The notes: generated by a model not told the origin, from the letters alone. A stretch of DNA of 64,000 nucleotides from an uncultured Kordia sp. (GCF_947489565.1 NZ_CANLEA010000004.1:62001-126000), one strand, 5' to 3'. Positions 10,201-20,158 are shown, counted from the first letter of the stretch. Translations and numbers: made by a program.

Positions 10201-13200
10201 AATGCCAACCTCAGCAGTATTAATATTTCACAAAACCCACTCATTGATCGTTTAGATATTTCTGAATGCGCATTCACTAGTTTAGACATTTCAGATTTAA
10301 CAAACTTGACATATATTGATATGGCAAACAACAACATTAGTAGCATTGACTTTACGAATAATACTGTATTGGAGAAAGTCTATGTTTCCAACAATCCATT
10401 AGGAAGTATTGATGTAAGTAATCTCACGTCGTTAACGAATTTCTTTGCTATCAATGCACAACTAACCTCGCTGAATGTTCGAAATGGAAACAACACGAAT
10501 TTCAACGATTTTAACGCAACTAACAATCCTAATTTAACCTGCATTCTGGTAGATGATGCCACATACAGTACGACAAACTGGACTAATATTGATGCTACTG
10601 CAAGTTTTACATCCACAGATTACTGTAGATATACAACCATACCTGATCTTAATTTTGAAACAGCTTTAGAAAGTTTAGGCTATGACGATATTTCCGGAGA
10701 TGGACAAGTTCCTACAGCTTTAATTGATAATATTACTTCGTTGAACATTCAAAATCAATCCATTTCAGATATAACAGGAATAGAGGATTTTACAGCATTA
10801 GGATCTTTACGTTTTACAAATAATCTTATTACAACTATTAATCTTTCTAACTTAACAAACCTGACATTTCTTTGGTGCAACCAGAACCAACTTACAGCGT
10901 TAGATCTTTCTAACAATACAGCATTAACCTTTGTGAATGCCAGTGAAAATTTAATCAGTAATTTCAACGGTGCAGGCTTAAATCAGATGAATAATTTGTT
11001 ATTATGGTCTAATCAATTGTCTAGTATAGATGTAAGTGATATGACGGCATTGACTAATCTTGACATTTTTGGTAATCTATTAACAAGCTTAGATATTTCG
11101 AACAATACCTTAGTAGAAGAAATAAATATTAGAAATAATAGTATAACAGCATTAGACCTATCGAATAATGCAGCACTTAGAATAGTTGATGTAAGAGAGA
11201 ATAGTTTGGTTAACTTCAATCTAAGAAATGGTAACAATACCAATATAACAAGTTTTACAGCAACTTCAAATCCAAATTTAACATGCATTCAAGTGGATGA
11301 TGCAGCTTACAGTACCACAAACTGGACAGATATTGACGCACAAACCAATTTTACAGAAACAGAATATTGCCGCTACACTACGATTCCAGATGCTTTTTTT
11401 GAAGGTACTTTAGAATATTTAGGCTATGATGATATTTCGGGCGATGGACAAGTACCTACAGAACTTATTGAAGGCATAGTCAACTTATCAATGATTAATA
11501 TGGGGATAGCAGATCTTACTGGAATTCAAGATTTTGCAGCCTTGGAAGATTTAAACGTTGCAGGAAATTTCATTTCTACATTAGACCTTAGCGCAAATAC
11601 CAACTTAATCAAAGTTAATTGCCAAGCAAATGGAATTACAACTATAAATCTTAATGGTTTGACAGCATTACAAGAGTTTGATGGTGGTTTTAATAGTTAT
11701 GAAATACTAGACGTTTCTACAAATATAAGTTTGACAAAATTGCACTGTAATAATACTGAAGTAATGACACTTGATATGAGTCAACTTATAGCATTGACCG
11801 ATTTAGATTGTAGTGCCAGCTTATTAACAGCTCTCAATGTTAGAAATGGTAATAACACAAATTTTACCAGCTTTGATGCAACTAACAATTCTAATTTAAC
11901 CTGTATTCTGGTTGATGATGCGGCTTACAGTATTGCTAACTGGACTAATATTGATGCTACTGCAAGTTTTACATCCACAGATTATTGCGATTATACGGTT
12001 ATTCCAGATAGTAATTTTGAAGCAGTACTGGGCTTTTTAGGTTATGATGACATTTTTGGAGATAGCCAAGTACCGACTGAAGTTATTGAAAATGTTACAA
12101 CATTAGATATTTCAAACAGTGGTATCACAGACTTAACAGGTATTGAAGATTTTACCATGCTTGAAAACTTAAACATTCGCGACAATAATGTTGCTACTAT
12201 TGACATCTCTCAAAATACCGCATTAAAAAGTTTCAATGCGGTAAGTAATAACCTAACAGCTATAGACATTACAAATAATCCGCTCATAGAAGACATCAGA
12301 GTAGAAGTGAATTCCATAACCAATATCGACTTAAGCAATCAACCCAACTTACTAATTCTTCAGATAGACAGAAATAACCTGAATGCAATAGATCTTAGTG
12401 CAAACACACTACTTTCAAGATGCCGATTGTACTCTAACAATCTTACGAGTCTCGATCTATCCAATAACCCTTCACTTATTGAAATAACTGTACAAGGTAA
12501 CGATCTAAACTATCTTAATATGCAGAGCGGTGGAAATACGAATGTAACTAATTTTAACGCTGCAGGTAATGCAAATTTGACATGTATTCTAGTTGATGAT
12601 GCAGCCTACAGCACAACAAACTGGACAAGTATTGACACTCAAACGAACTTTATAGAAACGCAGTACTGTGAGTATACTAGCATTCCAGATACTAACTTTG
12701 AAGCAGCTTTAGAAGCCTTGGGTTATGATGATATTTCAGGTGATGGACAAGTACCAACAGATTTAATTCAGGGTGTTACGAGTTTAGATGTGAGAGAATC
12801 CAACATTAGTAGTCTTGTAGGTATAGAAGACTTTATTGCACTTGAGAATTTAAACATAAATGGTAATAATATCAATCAAGTTGATCTTTCAAATAATACC
12901 CAACTCACAAGTCTAAAAGCAATACGCAATAATATGACTGCGCTAGATATTACAAACAATCCTCTAATTGAAGACTTAAGAGTAGAAATAAATCTTATTA
13001 CCAGTATTGATCTTAGCAATCAAACCAACTTACGCATTCTTCAGATTGACAGAAACAATCTTACTACGTTAGATCTTACTGCCAATACTATGCTTTCTAG
13101 ATGCCGAGTAGATATCAATAATATTACTTCTTTAGATTTATCAAATAACCCTTTACTTAATGAAATCAATGTACAAAATAATAACCTGACATACCTTAAT

Positions 13201-14145
13201 GTACAAAGCGGTGGAAATACGAATGTAACTAATTTTAACGCTGAAGATAATACAAATTTGACGTGTATTTTGGTTGATGATGCAACCTACAGCACAACAA
13301 ATTGGACAAGTATTGACGTACAAACCAGTTTTAGCGATACCAATTGTCCAGTAGACTTTAGTATAGCAATTGATGTGTATTTACAAGGCGCTGCTTTAAA
13401 TCCAAATACAGGTGAAGAAAACCTCATGCGTGACGATTTACGTGTGGCAGGATACTTACCAACTACGAGTCCGTATGCAGACGCAATTACCTGTGAAGCA
13501 ACAGTATTTAATGTTACCGGAAATGATGCTATTGTCGATTGGGTTTGGATAGAATTACGAGACGCAACCAACAATACAACAGTTTCGCATGCGCGCTCTG
13601 CCCTACTACAACGTGATGGCGATGTTGTAGCTGTAGATGGCGTTTCTCCATTAGATTTCTTCACGTTAGAAGATACTTACTATGTAGTCGTACATCATCG
13701 AAGTCATTTGGGAATCATGACAGGAACAGCAATGACATTTATTACGGGTAGTACAAACACAGTAAATCTTAAAAACTTTAATAATTCTGTACTATTTGGA
13801 AGCAATCCTCAAACCGATTTCGGAATGCCTGTAGAAATATATGGAATGTGGTGTGGAAATGCCAACAGCGATTCCGTTGTTCAGTACTCAGGTACGAGTC
13901 CAGATACACCTGCCATATTATCGGAAGTACTCAATGACTCAGGAAACTTCTTGAATTTCCCAACTTATAGCGTTACAGGCTATAATGCAAATGATGCCAA
14001 TATGGATGGAATCATTCAGTATTCAGGAACTAATCCTGACACACCATTTATTCTACAAAACGTATTAGCGCATCCTGGAAATTTCCTAAACTTTAGTACC
14101 TATGAAATCATAGAACAATTACCAGAAAATCTAATACAACAATAA
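7225..14145 (+). CDS. Giant modular leucine-rich-repeat surface protein (2306 aa)
   Basis: The protein has a signal peptide (ending SNYSQ) and nine consecutive modules of about 185-270 residues. Each module opens with a header like YTAIPDxNFExALExLGYDD and a QVPT motif, continues with LTGIEDF, then several ~21-residue leucine-rich repeats (LxxLDLSNNTxLxxL). Each closes with NGNNTN and a CILVDD segment. The last ~265 residues are a different region (from VDFSIAIDVYLQGAAL). They contain two dockerin-like DxNxDG-type stretches, GNANSDSVVQYSG and DANMDGIIQYSG. No type A T9SS tail is visible at the C-terminus. It is probably secreted or surface-exposed and used for adhesion or ligand binding. The T9SS-tailed gene 32 nt downstream is likely co-transcribed. 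Confidence 0.9.
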   Translation: MKTKLLHLLLFTFFTISNYSQTYTSIPDSNFESALEDLGYDNIPNDGQVLTATIETIIDLDISNQNISDLTGIEAFRDLQNLNINDNSITDLDLTGISNLFAFQAKNNGLSILDVSTHSNLNQLQLDDNNLNMLDLSNNGSLMELSLQDNTFTSIHLSNNSQLQTLNLTNNNLLSIDVTNNTMLSQVFLNNNMLTELDVSNLSNLTTLEAENNMLSILNLKNGNNTNIASLNIDNNPDLFCILVDDVIFAESNFSNGNPNLYFTETSCYTAIPDVNFETALENLGYDDIPNDGQVPTGLIFQISDLNIMNASIQDLTGIEDFVALMNLTVDGNSITQLDLTNNTFLQNLEAQNCSIQTIDITGLSNLSQLLLANNTLTSLDLSTVSALNVIDLSSNNLDNLNLKNGNNSAISELDLRSNPNLQCVQIDDLNLLNNSNVIFDSQTNFTTETYCNYTAIPDANFESALNVLGYDDTPGDSQVPTVLISGVTSLDVMNASITDLSGIEDFESLTTLQITNNNINTLDLSNNAQLQTLLAIDCNIQNLNLDGLTNLTQLTLQFNSLTSLDLSTNTAISSMNISSNDLTYLNLQNGNNSVITLLDIRFNSNLECVLVDDLNVLTTATVYNDSQTNFTTTNYCDYTAIPDSNFEATLETLGYDDISGDGQVPTDLIETLTTLNVSSKNISDLTGIEDFVALTELNVSNNNLTTVSLTTLTNLGILDAEANASLTSLDVSGNTQLEQLIVEDCASLTTLNLSTNIILEDLIANQTNLSSITFGNLTNLSSIDFSGSNLTSLDVSALTALTSLDVRGNQLISLNIANGNNTNFTSFDARDNANLKCIAVDDPTFATANFANIDGQTTFRQTSCYTAIPDANFEAALTALDYDDIPNDGQVPTQLIEGVTSLDVNSLSIADLTGIEDFAALTFLNANNNLLTSLDVTAVITLETLLVSTNNLTSIDLSTLTQLTRFQGRLNLYTSLDFSNNALLDNLNVDTNANLSSINISQNPLIDRLDISECAFTSLDISDLTNLTYIDMANNNISSIDFTNNTVLEKVYVSNNPLGSIDVSNLTSLTNFFAINAQLTSLNVRNGNNTNFNDFNATNNPNLTCILVDDATYSTTNWTNIDATASFTSTDYCRYTTIPDLNFETALESLGYDDISGDGQVPTALIDNITSLNIQNQSISDITGIEDFTALGSLRFTNNLITTINLSNLTNLTFLWCNQNQLTALDLSNNTALTFVNASENLISNFNGAGLNQMNNLLLWSNQLSSIDVSDMTALTNLDIFGNLLTSLDISNNTLVEEINIRNNSITALDLSNNAALRIVDVRENSLVNFNLRNGNNTNITSFTATSNPNLTCIQVDDAAYSTTNWTDIDAQTNFTETEYCRYTTIPDAFFEGTLEYLGYDDISGDGQVPTELIEGIVNLSMINMGIADLTGIQDFAALEDLNVAGNFISTLDLSANTNLIKVNCQANGITTINLNGLTALQEFDGGFNSYEILDVSTNISLTKLHCNNTEVMTLDMSQLIALTDLDCSASLLTALNVRNGNNTNFTSFDATNNSNLTCILVDDAAYSIANWTNIDATASFTSTDYCDYTVIPDSNFEAVLGFLGYDDIFGDSQVPTEVIENVTTLDISNSGITDLTGIEDFTMLENLNIRDNNVATIDISQNTALKSFNAVSNNLTAIDITNNPLIEDIRVEVNSITNIDLSNQPNLLILQIDRNNLNAIDLSANTLLSRCRLYSNNLTSLDLSNNPSLIEITVQGNDLNYLNMQSGGNTNVTNFNAAGNANLTCILVDDAAYSTTNWTSIDTQTNFIETQYCEYTSIPDTNFEAALEALGYDDISGDGQVPTDLIQGVTSLDVRESNISSLVGIEDFIALENLNINGNNINQVDLSNNTQLTSLKAIRNNMTALDITNNPLIEDLRVEINLITSIDLSNQTNLRILQIDRNNLTTLDLTANTMLSRCRVDINNITSLDLSNNPLLNEINVQNNNLTYLNVQSGGNTNVTNFNAEDNTNLTCILVDDATYSTTNWTSIDVQTSFSDTNCPVDFSIAIDVYLQGAALNPNTGEENLMRDDLRVAGYLPTTSPYADAITCEATVFNVTGNDAIVDWVWIELRDATNNTTVSHARSALLQRDGDVVAVDGVSPLDFFTLEDTYYVVVHHRSHLGIMTGTAMTFITGSTNTVNLKNFNNSVLFGSNPQTDFGMPVEIYGMWCGNANSDSVVQYSGTSPDTPAILSEVLNDSGNFLNFPTYSVTGYNANDANMDGIIQYSGTNPDTPFILQNVLAHPGNFLNFSTYEIIEQLPENLIQQ
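7291..13347 (+). repeat. Nine tandem LRR super-modules inside the giant gene
   Basis: Module starts, taken at the Tyr of the header, are at 7291, 8029, 8584, 9139, 9820, 10630, 11374, 11992 and 12673. All are in frame, so the array grew by in-frame duplication. Modules 3 and 4 are the same spacing apart (555 nt), and modules 8 and 9 are strikingly similar even at DNA level near their 3' ends. This marks a recent duplication. Confidence 0.85.
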
Positions 14146-14177
14146 ACCTACAAACAAAAAAGACAAGTTATACTATT

Positions 14178-14999
14178 ATGAAAACACAAAAAATAACAAT
14201 CTTAATTCTAGCCATCATTGCATTATGTACATATAAAGCAAACGCACAAGACGGATATACATACACATTAATTGACAACGGTTCATATAGTTTTACCATT
14301 GCAGCAGTTCCAAATACGAGTTCAAATAATTTTGCGACTTCTGTCCAAAGTTATGGTTTCACCATCATCCTACCAGATGGTGTTACTGGGAGTGTTACGG
14401 CTTCTTTAGGTGGCGCTGCTTCTGCAACCTTTTTTGACGGAACAAATGTTGCACAACCAACTATTGATGGGTATTTAATAACAGAAACCTTAGGAAGTCC
14501 AGCTTCTTTGACTGCTCCATCTACTGGCACAACTTCCAATATTGTGACCATTCAAATTAATGGAGCACCAACATCTGGAAGCATGTATATTTTAGAGAAT
14601 AATTCTGCTTTAGCGACTACAATAACGCCATTAAAAAGCTTTATGCAAGCAGATATGGTAGATAACGGAATGGCAGAATTCGTAAATGTAGTAGATCCGA
14701 ATGCTACAGCAGTTTCGGGAATGTCTTCCTTTGATTTTTCAACACTTTCCGTAGAAGAAACAAACGAATTAGCTGCACTTTCTATCTATCCAAATCCTGT
14801 AAAAGATATCATTCACATCACAAATGCAAATACTGATTTGGTAAAAGCAGAAATTCACAATTTGAATGGGCAATTGATACTTTCTAAAGAAAATAACAAT
14901 TTTGATAAAGTAGACGTAAGTAGTTTACAAAACGGAATGTACTTTTTGAAGATTTACGCTCAAAATGCTAGTACAATCAAAAAGTTCATCAAGAACTAG
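14178..14999 (+). CDS. Small secreted protein with T9SS type A sorting tail
   Basis: The 273-residue protein has a signal peptide (ending KANAQ) and a beta-rich middle full of Ser, Thr and Gly. Its C-terminal ~75 residues match the type IX secretion sorting domain: LSIYPNPVKDIIHI, then AEIHNLNGQLI, then NGMYFLKIYAQNASTIKKFI. It should be exported through the outer membrane and attached to the surface or released. It lies 32 nt after the LRR gene, followed by a strong terminator, so the two probably form one operon. The function of the N-terminal part is unknown. Confidence 0.85.
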   Translation: MKTQKITILILAIIALCTYKANAQDGYTYTLIDNGSYSFTIAAVPNTSSNNFATSVQSYGFTIILPDGVTGSVTASLGGAASATFFDGTNVAQPTIDGYLITETLGSPASLTAPSTGTTSNIVTIQINGAPTSGSMYILENNSALATTITPLKSFMQADMVDNGMAEFVNVVDPNATAVSGMSSFDFSTLSVEETNELAALSIYPNPVKDIIHITNANTDLVKAEIHNLNGQLILSKENNNFDKVDVSSLQNGMYFLKIYAQNASTIKKFIKN

Positions 15000-15027
15000 A
15001 GCGTTAGTTGTTAAATACTTTTCTAAG

Positions 15028-15058
15028 AGGCTATCCAAATATTGGGTAGCCTTTTTTT
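15028..15058 (+). terminator. Rho-independent terminator after the LRR/T9SS operon
   Basis: AGGCTATCCA pairs with TGGGTAGCCT around an AATAT loop (one G-T pair), followed by seven T. It directly precedes the truncated TonB receptor remnant. Confidence 0.85.
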
Positions 15059-15079
15059 AGTTTGATAAATGTTTTATAA

Positions 15080-17269
15080 GAATCTCTGGAAGCCATGCAA
15101 TCAGTAGAAGTGATTGGTAGAAAACGAAATGATTATAATAGCGAATATTCGTTCTCGGCGACTAAAGTAGCCATTCAAAATAAAGAGTTACCACAAGCCG
15201 TTGCTACTGTTACCAAAGAACTCATCGCAGACCGACTAGCGTTTCAATTACCAGATGCCGTAAAAACGGTTAGTAATGTTTCCGTAACTGGATTATACAA
15301 TCATTATAACATTCGTGGTATTACGCAAGCTGATGATGGACAAGTATTAAACGGAATGCGTACACGTCAATATTATTTTTTACAACCAATAACATCGCAC
15401 TTAGAACGTGTAGAAGTGATTAAAGGGCCATCTTCCGTTACTTTTTCTAGTGCTGATCCAGGAGGAACTGTAAATATGGTAACTAAAAAACCATTACTAG
15501 AAAAACGTAGTGAAGTGTCTTTATCTACAGGAAGTTTCGGTACCATCAGAGCTACAGCCGATTTCACAGGTCCATTAAACGAATCAAAAACTTTATTATA
15601 CCGTTTTAACGCTGCTTTTCAAGAGGCAGACTCCTTTAGAGATGTTGTAAATAACAATGCACTTTTAATTTCGCCATCGTTGAGTTATATCCCAAACGAA
15701 AATACTTCACTTAATGTGGAAATGATTTACAGCGATTCTGAAGGGAATTTAGATAGAGGACAGCCAATTTTTGGTGCTATTAATGGTGAATTTGATTTGA
15801 ATAGTACGCCAATTACCAGAAATGTGGGTGCTTCAAGTGACCATTACAAAAACAAAGAGTTCATTTTTATGGCAAATTTCAGTAAAAAGTTTGCTGAAAA
15901 TTTTGGTTTCAATGCGTAATACATGAAACAAACTTGGGATGAAGATTTAGCCGAACATAGAGTTGATGGAACAGCGGTGGATATTGACGGAAATGTAATT
16001 CCAACACTTGCAAGAATGCGATATGATGAAAGACAACAATTCTGGGAAACAGATAATTTCAGCACCTATTTTACGTATGATATTGAAAAAGAAAACATTA
16101 CTAACAAAATATTAGTTGGGTATGATGCAACGCGTTGGGAACGAAAAATTGGAGCTGGATTCCTCCGTGCGAGACGCTATTTGACTGTAGATGGTGGACA
16201 AGCAAACTTTGACGCCAGTAACCCAGGGAATTTTCAACAAATGACTGTAGATGGTGTCACAATGCCAGTGCCAGCGGTTCCACATTTTAATTTAGAAAAT
16301 CCTTTTAATGGAGCCAGAAATACAACAGGTTACAACCTTGCAGAATTGTCAATTCCTGCAAATTTGACGACTTCAAGTGGGATCTATATCCAAAATCAAT
16401 TCAAGATTGGGAAATTTTCTGCTTTAGTAAACTTACGATATGAATGGTTCTCAGATATCTTTAATTATGAAGGAGACGAACAAGAGTTTAAAACCAGTGC
16501 TTTTGTACCAAGAATTGGTTTAACCTATGAAGTTACGAATGCTATCAGTGTGTATGCTACGTATCTGGAAGGATTTCAACCACATACAAATACAGTTTCA
16601 TTATCACCAACTGCGGAAGGTTTCTTTTGGTCTGCATCACCAAGTAGATTTGATCCTTTAGAAAGTAGTTTAGTAGAAATTGGAGCAAAAGGAGAATTCT
16701 TTAACGGAAAAGTATTTGCAAACCTTGCCATTTTTGACATCACTCAAAAAAATATTCTACTGGGAGACACTTATGATTTAGATAATCTCTCCACAAGAGG
16801 TGAACAAAGAAGTCGTGGTTTTGAAATGGACATTTCTGGTTACGTATCACCAAATTTTCAATTAACGGCTTCGTACGGTTTTACAGATACTGAAATTGCA
16901 GAAGATGCTGTAGAAGAATTTATTGGAGAACGCATTGGAGGCGCTCCACAGCATAATGCAAATTTTTGGGGACGCTATGATTTTATGAATACAACCTTAA
17001 AAGGCATCGGAATTGGTTTTGGTGCGCAATATGTGGACGAAAGATTTACTTGGTACAATCCTACGTATTCTATTGATAGAGTGCTTCTACCATCATATAC
17101 CGTATTTGATGCTGCGGTATATTACAAGCCAAATAATACAGGCATCCAATTGACACTTAAGTTAAACAACCTATTTAATAAAACGTATTGGTTAGGAGGT
17201 TTGAATCCATCAAGATTAGGTCCTGGTGCACCAAGAAATGTATTGCTTAATGCAACCTACAAATTTTAA
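15080..17269 (+). pseudogene. TonB-dependent siderophore-type receptor, 5' truncated and interrupted by an in-frame TAA
   Basis: Two ORFs (15095-15919 and 15923-17269) lie in the same frame, separated only by TAA at 15917-15919. Read through, they give one continuous receptor: plug domain (KELPQAVATVTKELIADRL, YNHYNIRGI, VEVIKGPSSVTFSSADPGG) and a full beta-barrel ending in NATYKF. The frame can be read upstream to ESLEAMQSVEVIG, then hits TAA at 15077-15079. The signal peptide and usual carboxypeptidase-like N-terminal domain are therefore missing, and a terminator sits just upstream. TAA may replace a CAA. The fragments are probably non-functional unless expressed and exported in an unexpected way. 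It precedes two ABC-2 permeases by 4 nt. Confidence 0.85.
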
Positions 17270-17273
17270 TTGA

Positions 17274-18719
17274 ATGAAAAATAATGCTATTATTTTAATT
17301 GGAACACAGTTTTTCAAAAAGACCTTTTATACCAAAGGTCTTTTTGTACTGTTATCAATTTTTCTTGCTGTTTTAGTATATGTTACTATTTCAGGTTGGA
17401 ATGCGTATGAAGCAAATCATCATGTTATAGAACATCATCAAGAATCATCGAGAAAGAGTTGGGATGAAAATCCGGATAAACATCCGCACAGAATGGCACA
17501 TTTTGGCACATTTGCTTTTCGTGCTCAACATCCTTTAAGCACTTTTGATTCCGGAATAGAAAGTTATACTGGAAATTCTATTTTTTTAGAAGCGCATCGA
17601 CAAAATACAGCAAACTTTTCGGAAGCTAGTTTGTCCACAGGATTGGTACGTTTTGGTGATTTAAATATTGCCATGTTATTGCAATTAATCTTACCATTAA
17701 TCATATTTTTTATTGGCTATGCTTCCGTCACGGCTGAAAGAGAAAATGGTACGCTTAAAATAATGTACATCCAAGGAACACCATTAAACAAAGTCCTGTT
17801 GGGCAAAGCATTAGGCTTGTTTCTTGTCTCATCACTTTTTTTCTTACCATCGCTAATTGCTTTGTGGAGTATTTCACTCATAGAAGACCATACCATGAAT
17901 AGCGCAATCATTATTCGATCATTATTAATTAGTGCTGCGTATATACTTTTCTTTATGACTTTATGTTGTATCACAGTTATCGTTTCTGCTAAAAGTATAA
18001 ATTCCAATAGTGCTTTACTGAGTTTGTTAGCAGGTTGGCTACTATTTTTTATTATCATTCCGAAAACTGCTCAAGTCATTGGAAACTCCTTATACCCTAA
18101 CCTATCAAAAATTGAGTTTAAAGCTGTTATTGAAGAAGAAGTTACAAAACAAGGTGACAGTCACAATCCTGATGATCCATATTTTAATGCTGTCAGAGAT
18201 TCTGTTTTGAAAGCTAATAATGTAACCGATGTAAAAGATTTACCTTTTAATTACAGTGGTTTTTTAATGAGCAAAGGAGAAAAGCAAACTGCTATTATTT
18301 ATAATGATCAGCATAAAAAACTGATTAAAACCTATGAGCATCAAAACAGTATTACAGATAATTTAGTGCTTATAAATCCGTATTTAGCAATTAAAAATCT
18401 TTCGATGAGTTTATCGGGAACTGATTTTTACACCTATACGAACTTTTTGTCTCAAACGGAAAAGTACAGATACCAACAATCGCAATATTTGAATGATTTA
18501 CAAATGAAATTCATTAGTAATAAAGCAAAAAGTAGCGAAGGAAAAATCAATGTAGTAGACAAATCGTACTGGAAATCAGCGCCAAAGTTTTCATATCAAT
18601 ATGTATCAATATCTGATACTATATACAATCAAATTACAGCCATCATTGCACTTATCATCTGGTTGTTACTCACCATTGTATTTATCACAAAGTTTTCTAA
18701 CCGTTTTAAAATTATTTAG
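17274..18719 (+). CDS. ABC-2 type permease, DUF3526-like (481 aa)
   Basis: Features are a first membrane helix near residues 20-40, a long extracytoplasmic loop (with HRMAHFGTFAFRAQHPLSTFDSG), then a bundle of helices after residue ~125. The coupling-like stretch VTAERENGTLKIMYIQGTP is typical of ABC-2 permeases of this family. A last helix lies near the C-terminus. It should pair with the next gene, a paralogue 2 nt away, to form an inner-membrane export channel. No ATP-binding subunit is present in the window, although such a gene normally sits next to the pair. Confidence 0.8.
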   Translation: MKNNAIILIGTQFFKKTFYTKGLFVLLSIFLAVLVYVTISGWNAYEANHHVIEHHQESSRKSWDENPDKHPHRMAHFGTFAFRAQHPLSTFDSGIESYTGNSIFLEAHRQNTANFSEASLSTGLVRFGDLNIAMLLQLILPLIIFFIGYASVTAERENGTLKIMYIQGTPLNKVLLGKALGLFLVSSLFFLPSLIALWSISLIEDHTMNSAIIIRSLLISAAYILFFMTLCCITVIVSAKSINSNSALLSLLAGWLLFFIIIPKTAQVIGNSLYPNLSKIEFKAVIEEEVTKQGDSHNPDDPYFNAVRDSVLKANNVTDVKDLPFNYSGFLMSKGEKQTAIIYNDQHKKLIKTYEHQNSITDNLVLINPYLAIKNLSMSLSGTDFYTYTNFLSQTEKYRYQQSQYLNDLQMKFISNKAKSSEGKINVVDKSYWKSAPKFSYQYVSISDTIYNQITAIIALIIWLLLTIVFITKFSNRFKII

Positions 18720-18721
18720 TC

Positions 18722-20068
18722 ATGTATCCATTATTAATCAAACATTTCTTTAGATCAAAAACAGTATGGTTGGCTTTTGGTATTCTCATGTTTCTAGGAG
18801 TTTTAAGCATCAGTACAGGAAAACAATTTTTAAATCAAAAGCAGGCAACCATCGCAAAAACTGCTGAACAACAACAAAAACATATAGAAACGCAGACAAA
18901 ATTATATGAAGATGACATAGGATTGCTGTTATACTATTTAAAATTTTCCTTTGTAAACCCAGTACAACCGTTGGCTGGAATTTCTATGGGACAAAGTGAT
19001 GTAAATTCACATATTCAAAATGTGAGCATCCTAAATTTAGAAGGACAAAAATATGATACTGATTTGGTGAATCCAATGCGATTGCAAGTCGGAAACTTAG
19101 ATATTAGTTTTCTCATCATATTTCTCTTCCCATTAATCATTATTGCTTTAAGTTTTAATATCCTTTCGGAAGAAAAAGAAAAAGGAACTTGGAAAATGAT
19201 CACAACACAAGGAATATCGTCATTCAAATTTTTATTGAAAAAGCTATCGATAAGAGTTGTGTTTATTTATATCGTACTAAGTATATTATTACTCTTATCG
19301 AAAATCATTTTGGGTATTCCTTTCACTATTAACTTTTTATACATCGTTATTGTAAGCTATTTATATGTTCTGTTCTGGTTTTCCTTATGCTTCTTTATCA
19401 TTCTTTTAAGAAGATCTTCTAACTCAAACGCTATTATTTTATTGTCCTGTTGGTTAATATTGGTAGTCTTTTTGCCTGTTTTGGTGAATAATTACGTAGC
19501 CAATACATATCCTGTTGAAGAAGCTTTTGCAATGACCATCAAACAGCGAGATGCCTATCACACAAAATGGGATACTGATAAAAAAGCTACCATGGAAAAA
19601 TTTTATAATCATTATCCTCAATTTAGAAAATACCAATTAACAGAAACTGGTTTTTCTTGGCTTTGGTATTATGCTATGCAGCAAATGGGAGATGACGAAT
19701 CAAAAGTAGAAAGAGATGCAATGTTCGATAAAATCAAAAAAAGAGAGGAATTGAGCGCTAGCATAGCCCAATTTTTTCCACCACTACAAGTTCAATTATC
19801 TATGAATAGTATTGCTAACACTGGCTTATCAAACCATATAGCGTTTTTGCATGAAACGACAAATTTCCATGAAGACATTCGCTTACAGTTATATCCTAAA
19901 ATATTTGAAAATCAGCCAGCTTCTAGTGTCAATTGGCAAGAATATAAACCTATATTTTTTAAACCTCAGCACAGTTTTAATATTCTAAAAAGTGTGTTTT
20001 CTTTACTGCTATTGACCTTGATACTTATTGGCTTGGGAGTTTTTAGAAATCTAAAATACTTTCGTTAA
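18722..20068 (+). CDS. ABC-2 type permease, DUF3526-like (448 aa), paralogue of the preceding gene
   Basis: The plan matches the upstream protein: an N-terminal helix (VWLAFGILMFLGVLSI), an external loop with QPLAGISMGQSD, and then five or more helices. The motif LSEEKEKGTWKMITTQGIS is the counterpart of the upstream coupling stretch. A helix (SVFSLLLLTLILIGLGVF) closes the protein. It starts 2 nt after the previous stop. With the broken TonB receptor upstream and the missing ATPase, this may be the remains of a receptor/ABC export locus. It could instead be served by an ATPase encoded elsewhere. Confidence 0.8.
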   Translation: MYPLLIKHFFRSKTVWLAFGILMFLGVLSISTGKQFLNQKQATIAKTAEQQQKHIETQTKLYEDDIGLLLYYLKFSFVNPVQPLAGISMGQSDVNSHIQNVSILNLEGQKYDTDLVNPMRLQVGNLDISFLIIFLFPLIIIALSFNILSEEKEKGTWKMITTQGISSFKFLLKKLSIRVVFIYIVLSILLLLSKIILGIPFTINFLYIVIVSYLYVLFWFSLCFFIILLRRSSNSNAIILLSCWLILVVFLPVLVNNYVANTYPVEEAFAMTIKQRDAYHTKWDTDKKATMEKFYNHYPQFRKYQLTETGFSWLWYYAMQQMGDDESKVERDAMFDKIKKREELSASIAQFFPPLQVQLSMNSIANTGLSNHIAFLHETTNFHEDIRLQLYPKIFENQPASSVNWQEYKPIFFKPQHSFNILKSVFSLLLLTLILIGLGVFRNLKYFR

Positions 20069-20131
20069 CAATACATGAAAAAAATAATGCTTTAGAAAAT
20101 TTGATCGTAAAAATTCGCTCTCTAAAACAAA

Positions 20132-20158
20132 ATAAACTCCTCATAGTGGGGAGTTTAT
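20132..20158 (-). terminator. Hairpin next to the partial tRNA copy
   Basis: ATAAACTCC pairs with GGGAGTTTAT. On the minus strand it is followed by a T-rich tract, while the plus strand has none, so it looks like a minus-strand terminator. It is placed relative to the tRNA-like fragment at 20157-20179 just as the hairpin at 20252-20271 is placed relative to the tRNA-His gene. Confidence 0.5.

Noticed and set aside
9138-11288. Several minus-strand ORFs of 60-171 codons opposite the LRR gene
   Set aside because: They mirror the periodic leucine-rich coding sequence, carry no domain and lie fully inside a convincing gene.
15917-15925. Selenocysteine- or pyrrolysine-like recoding of the receptor stop
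   Set aside because: The codon is TAA, which neither system uses, and the gene also lacks its 5' end, so decay is the better explanation.
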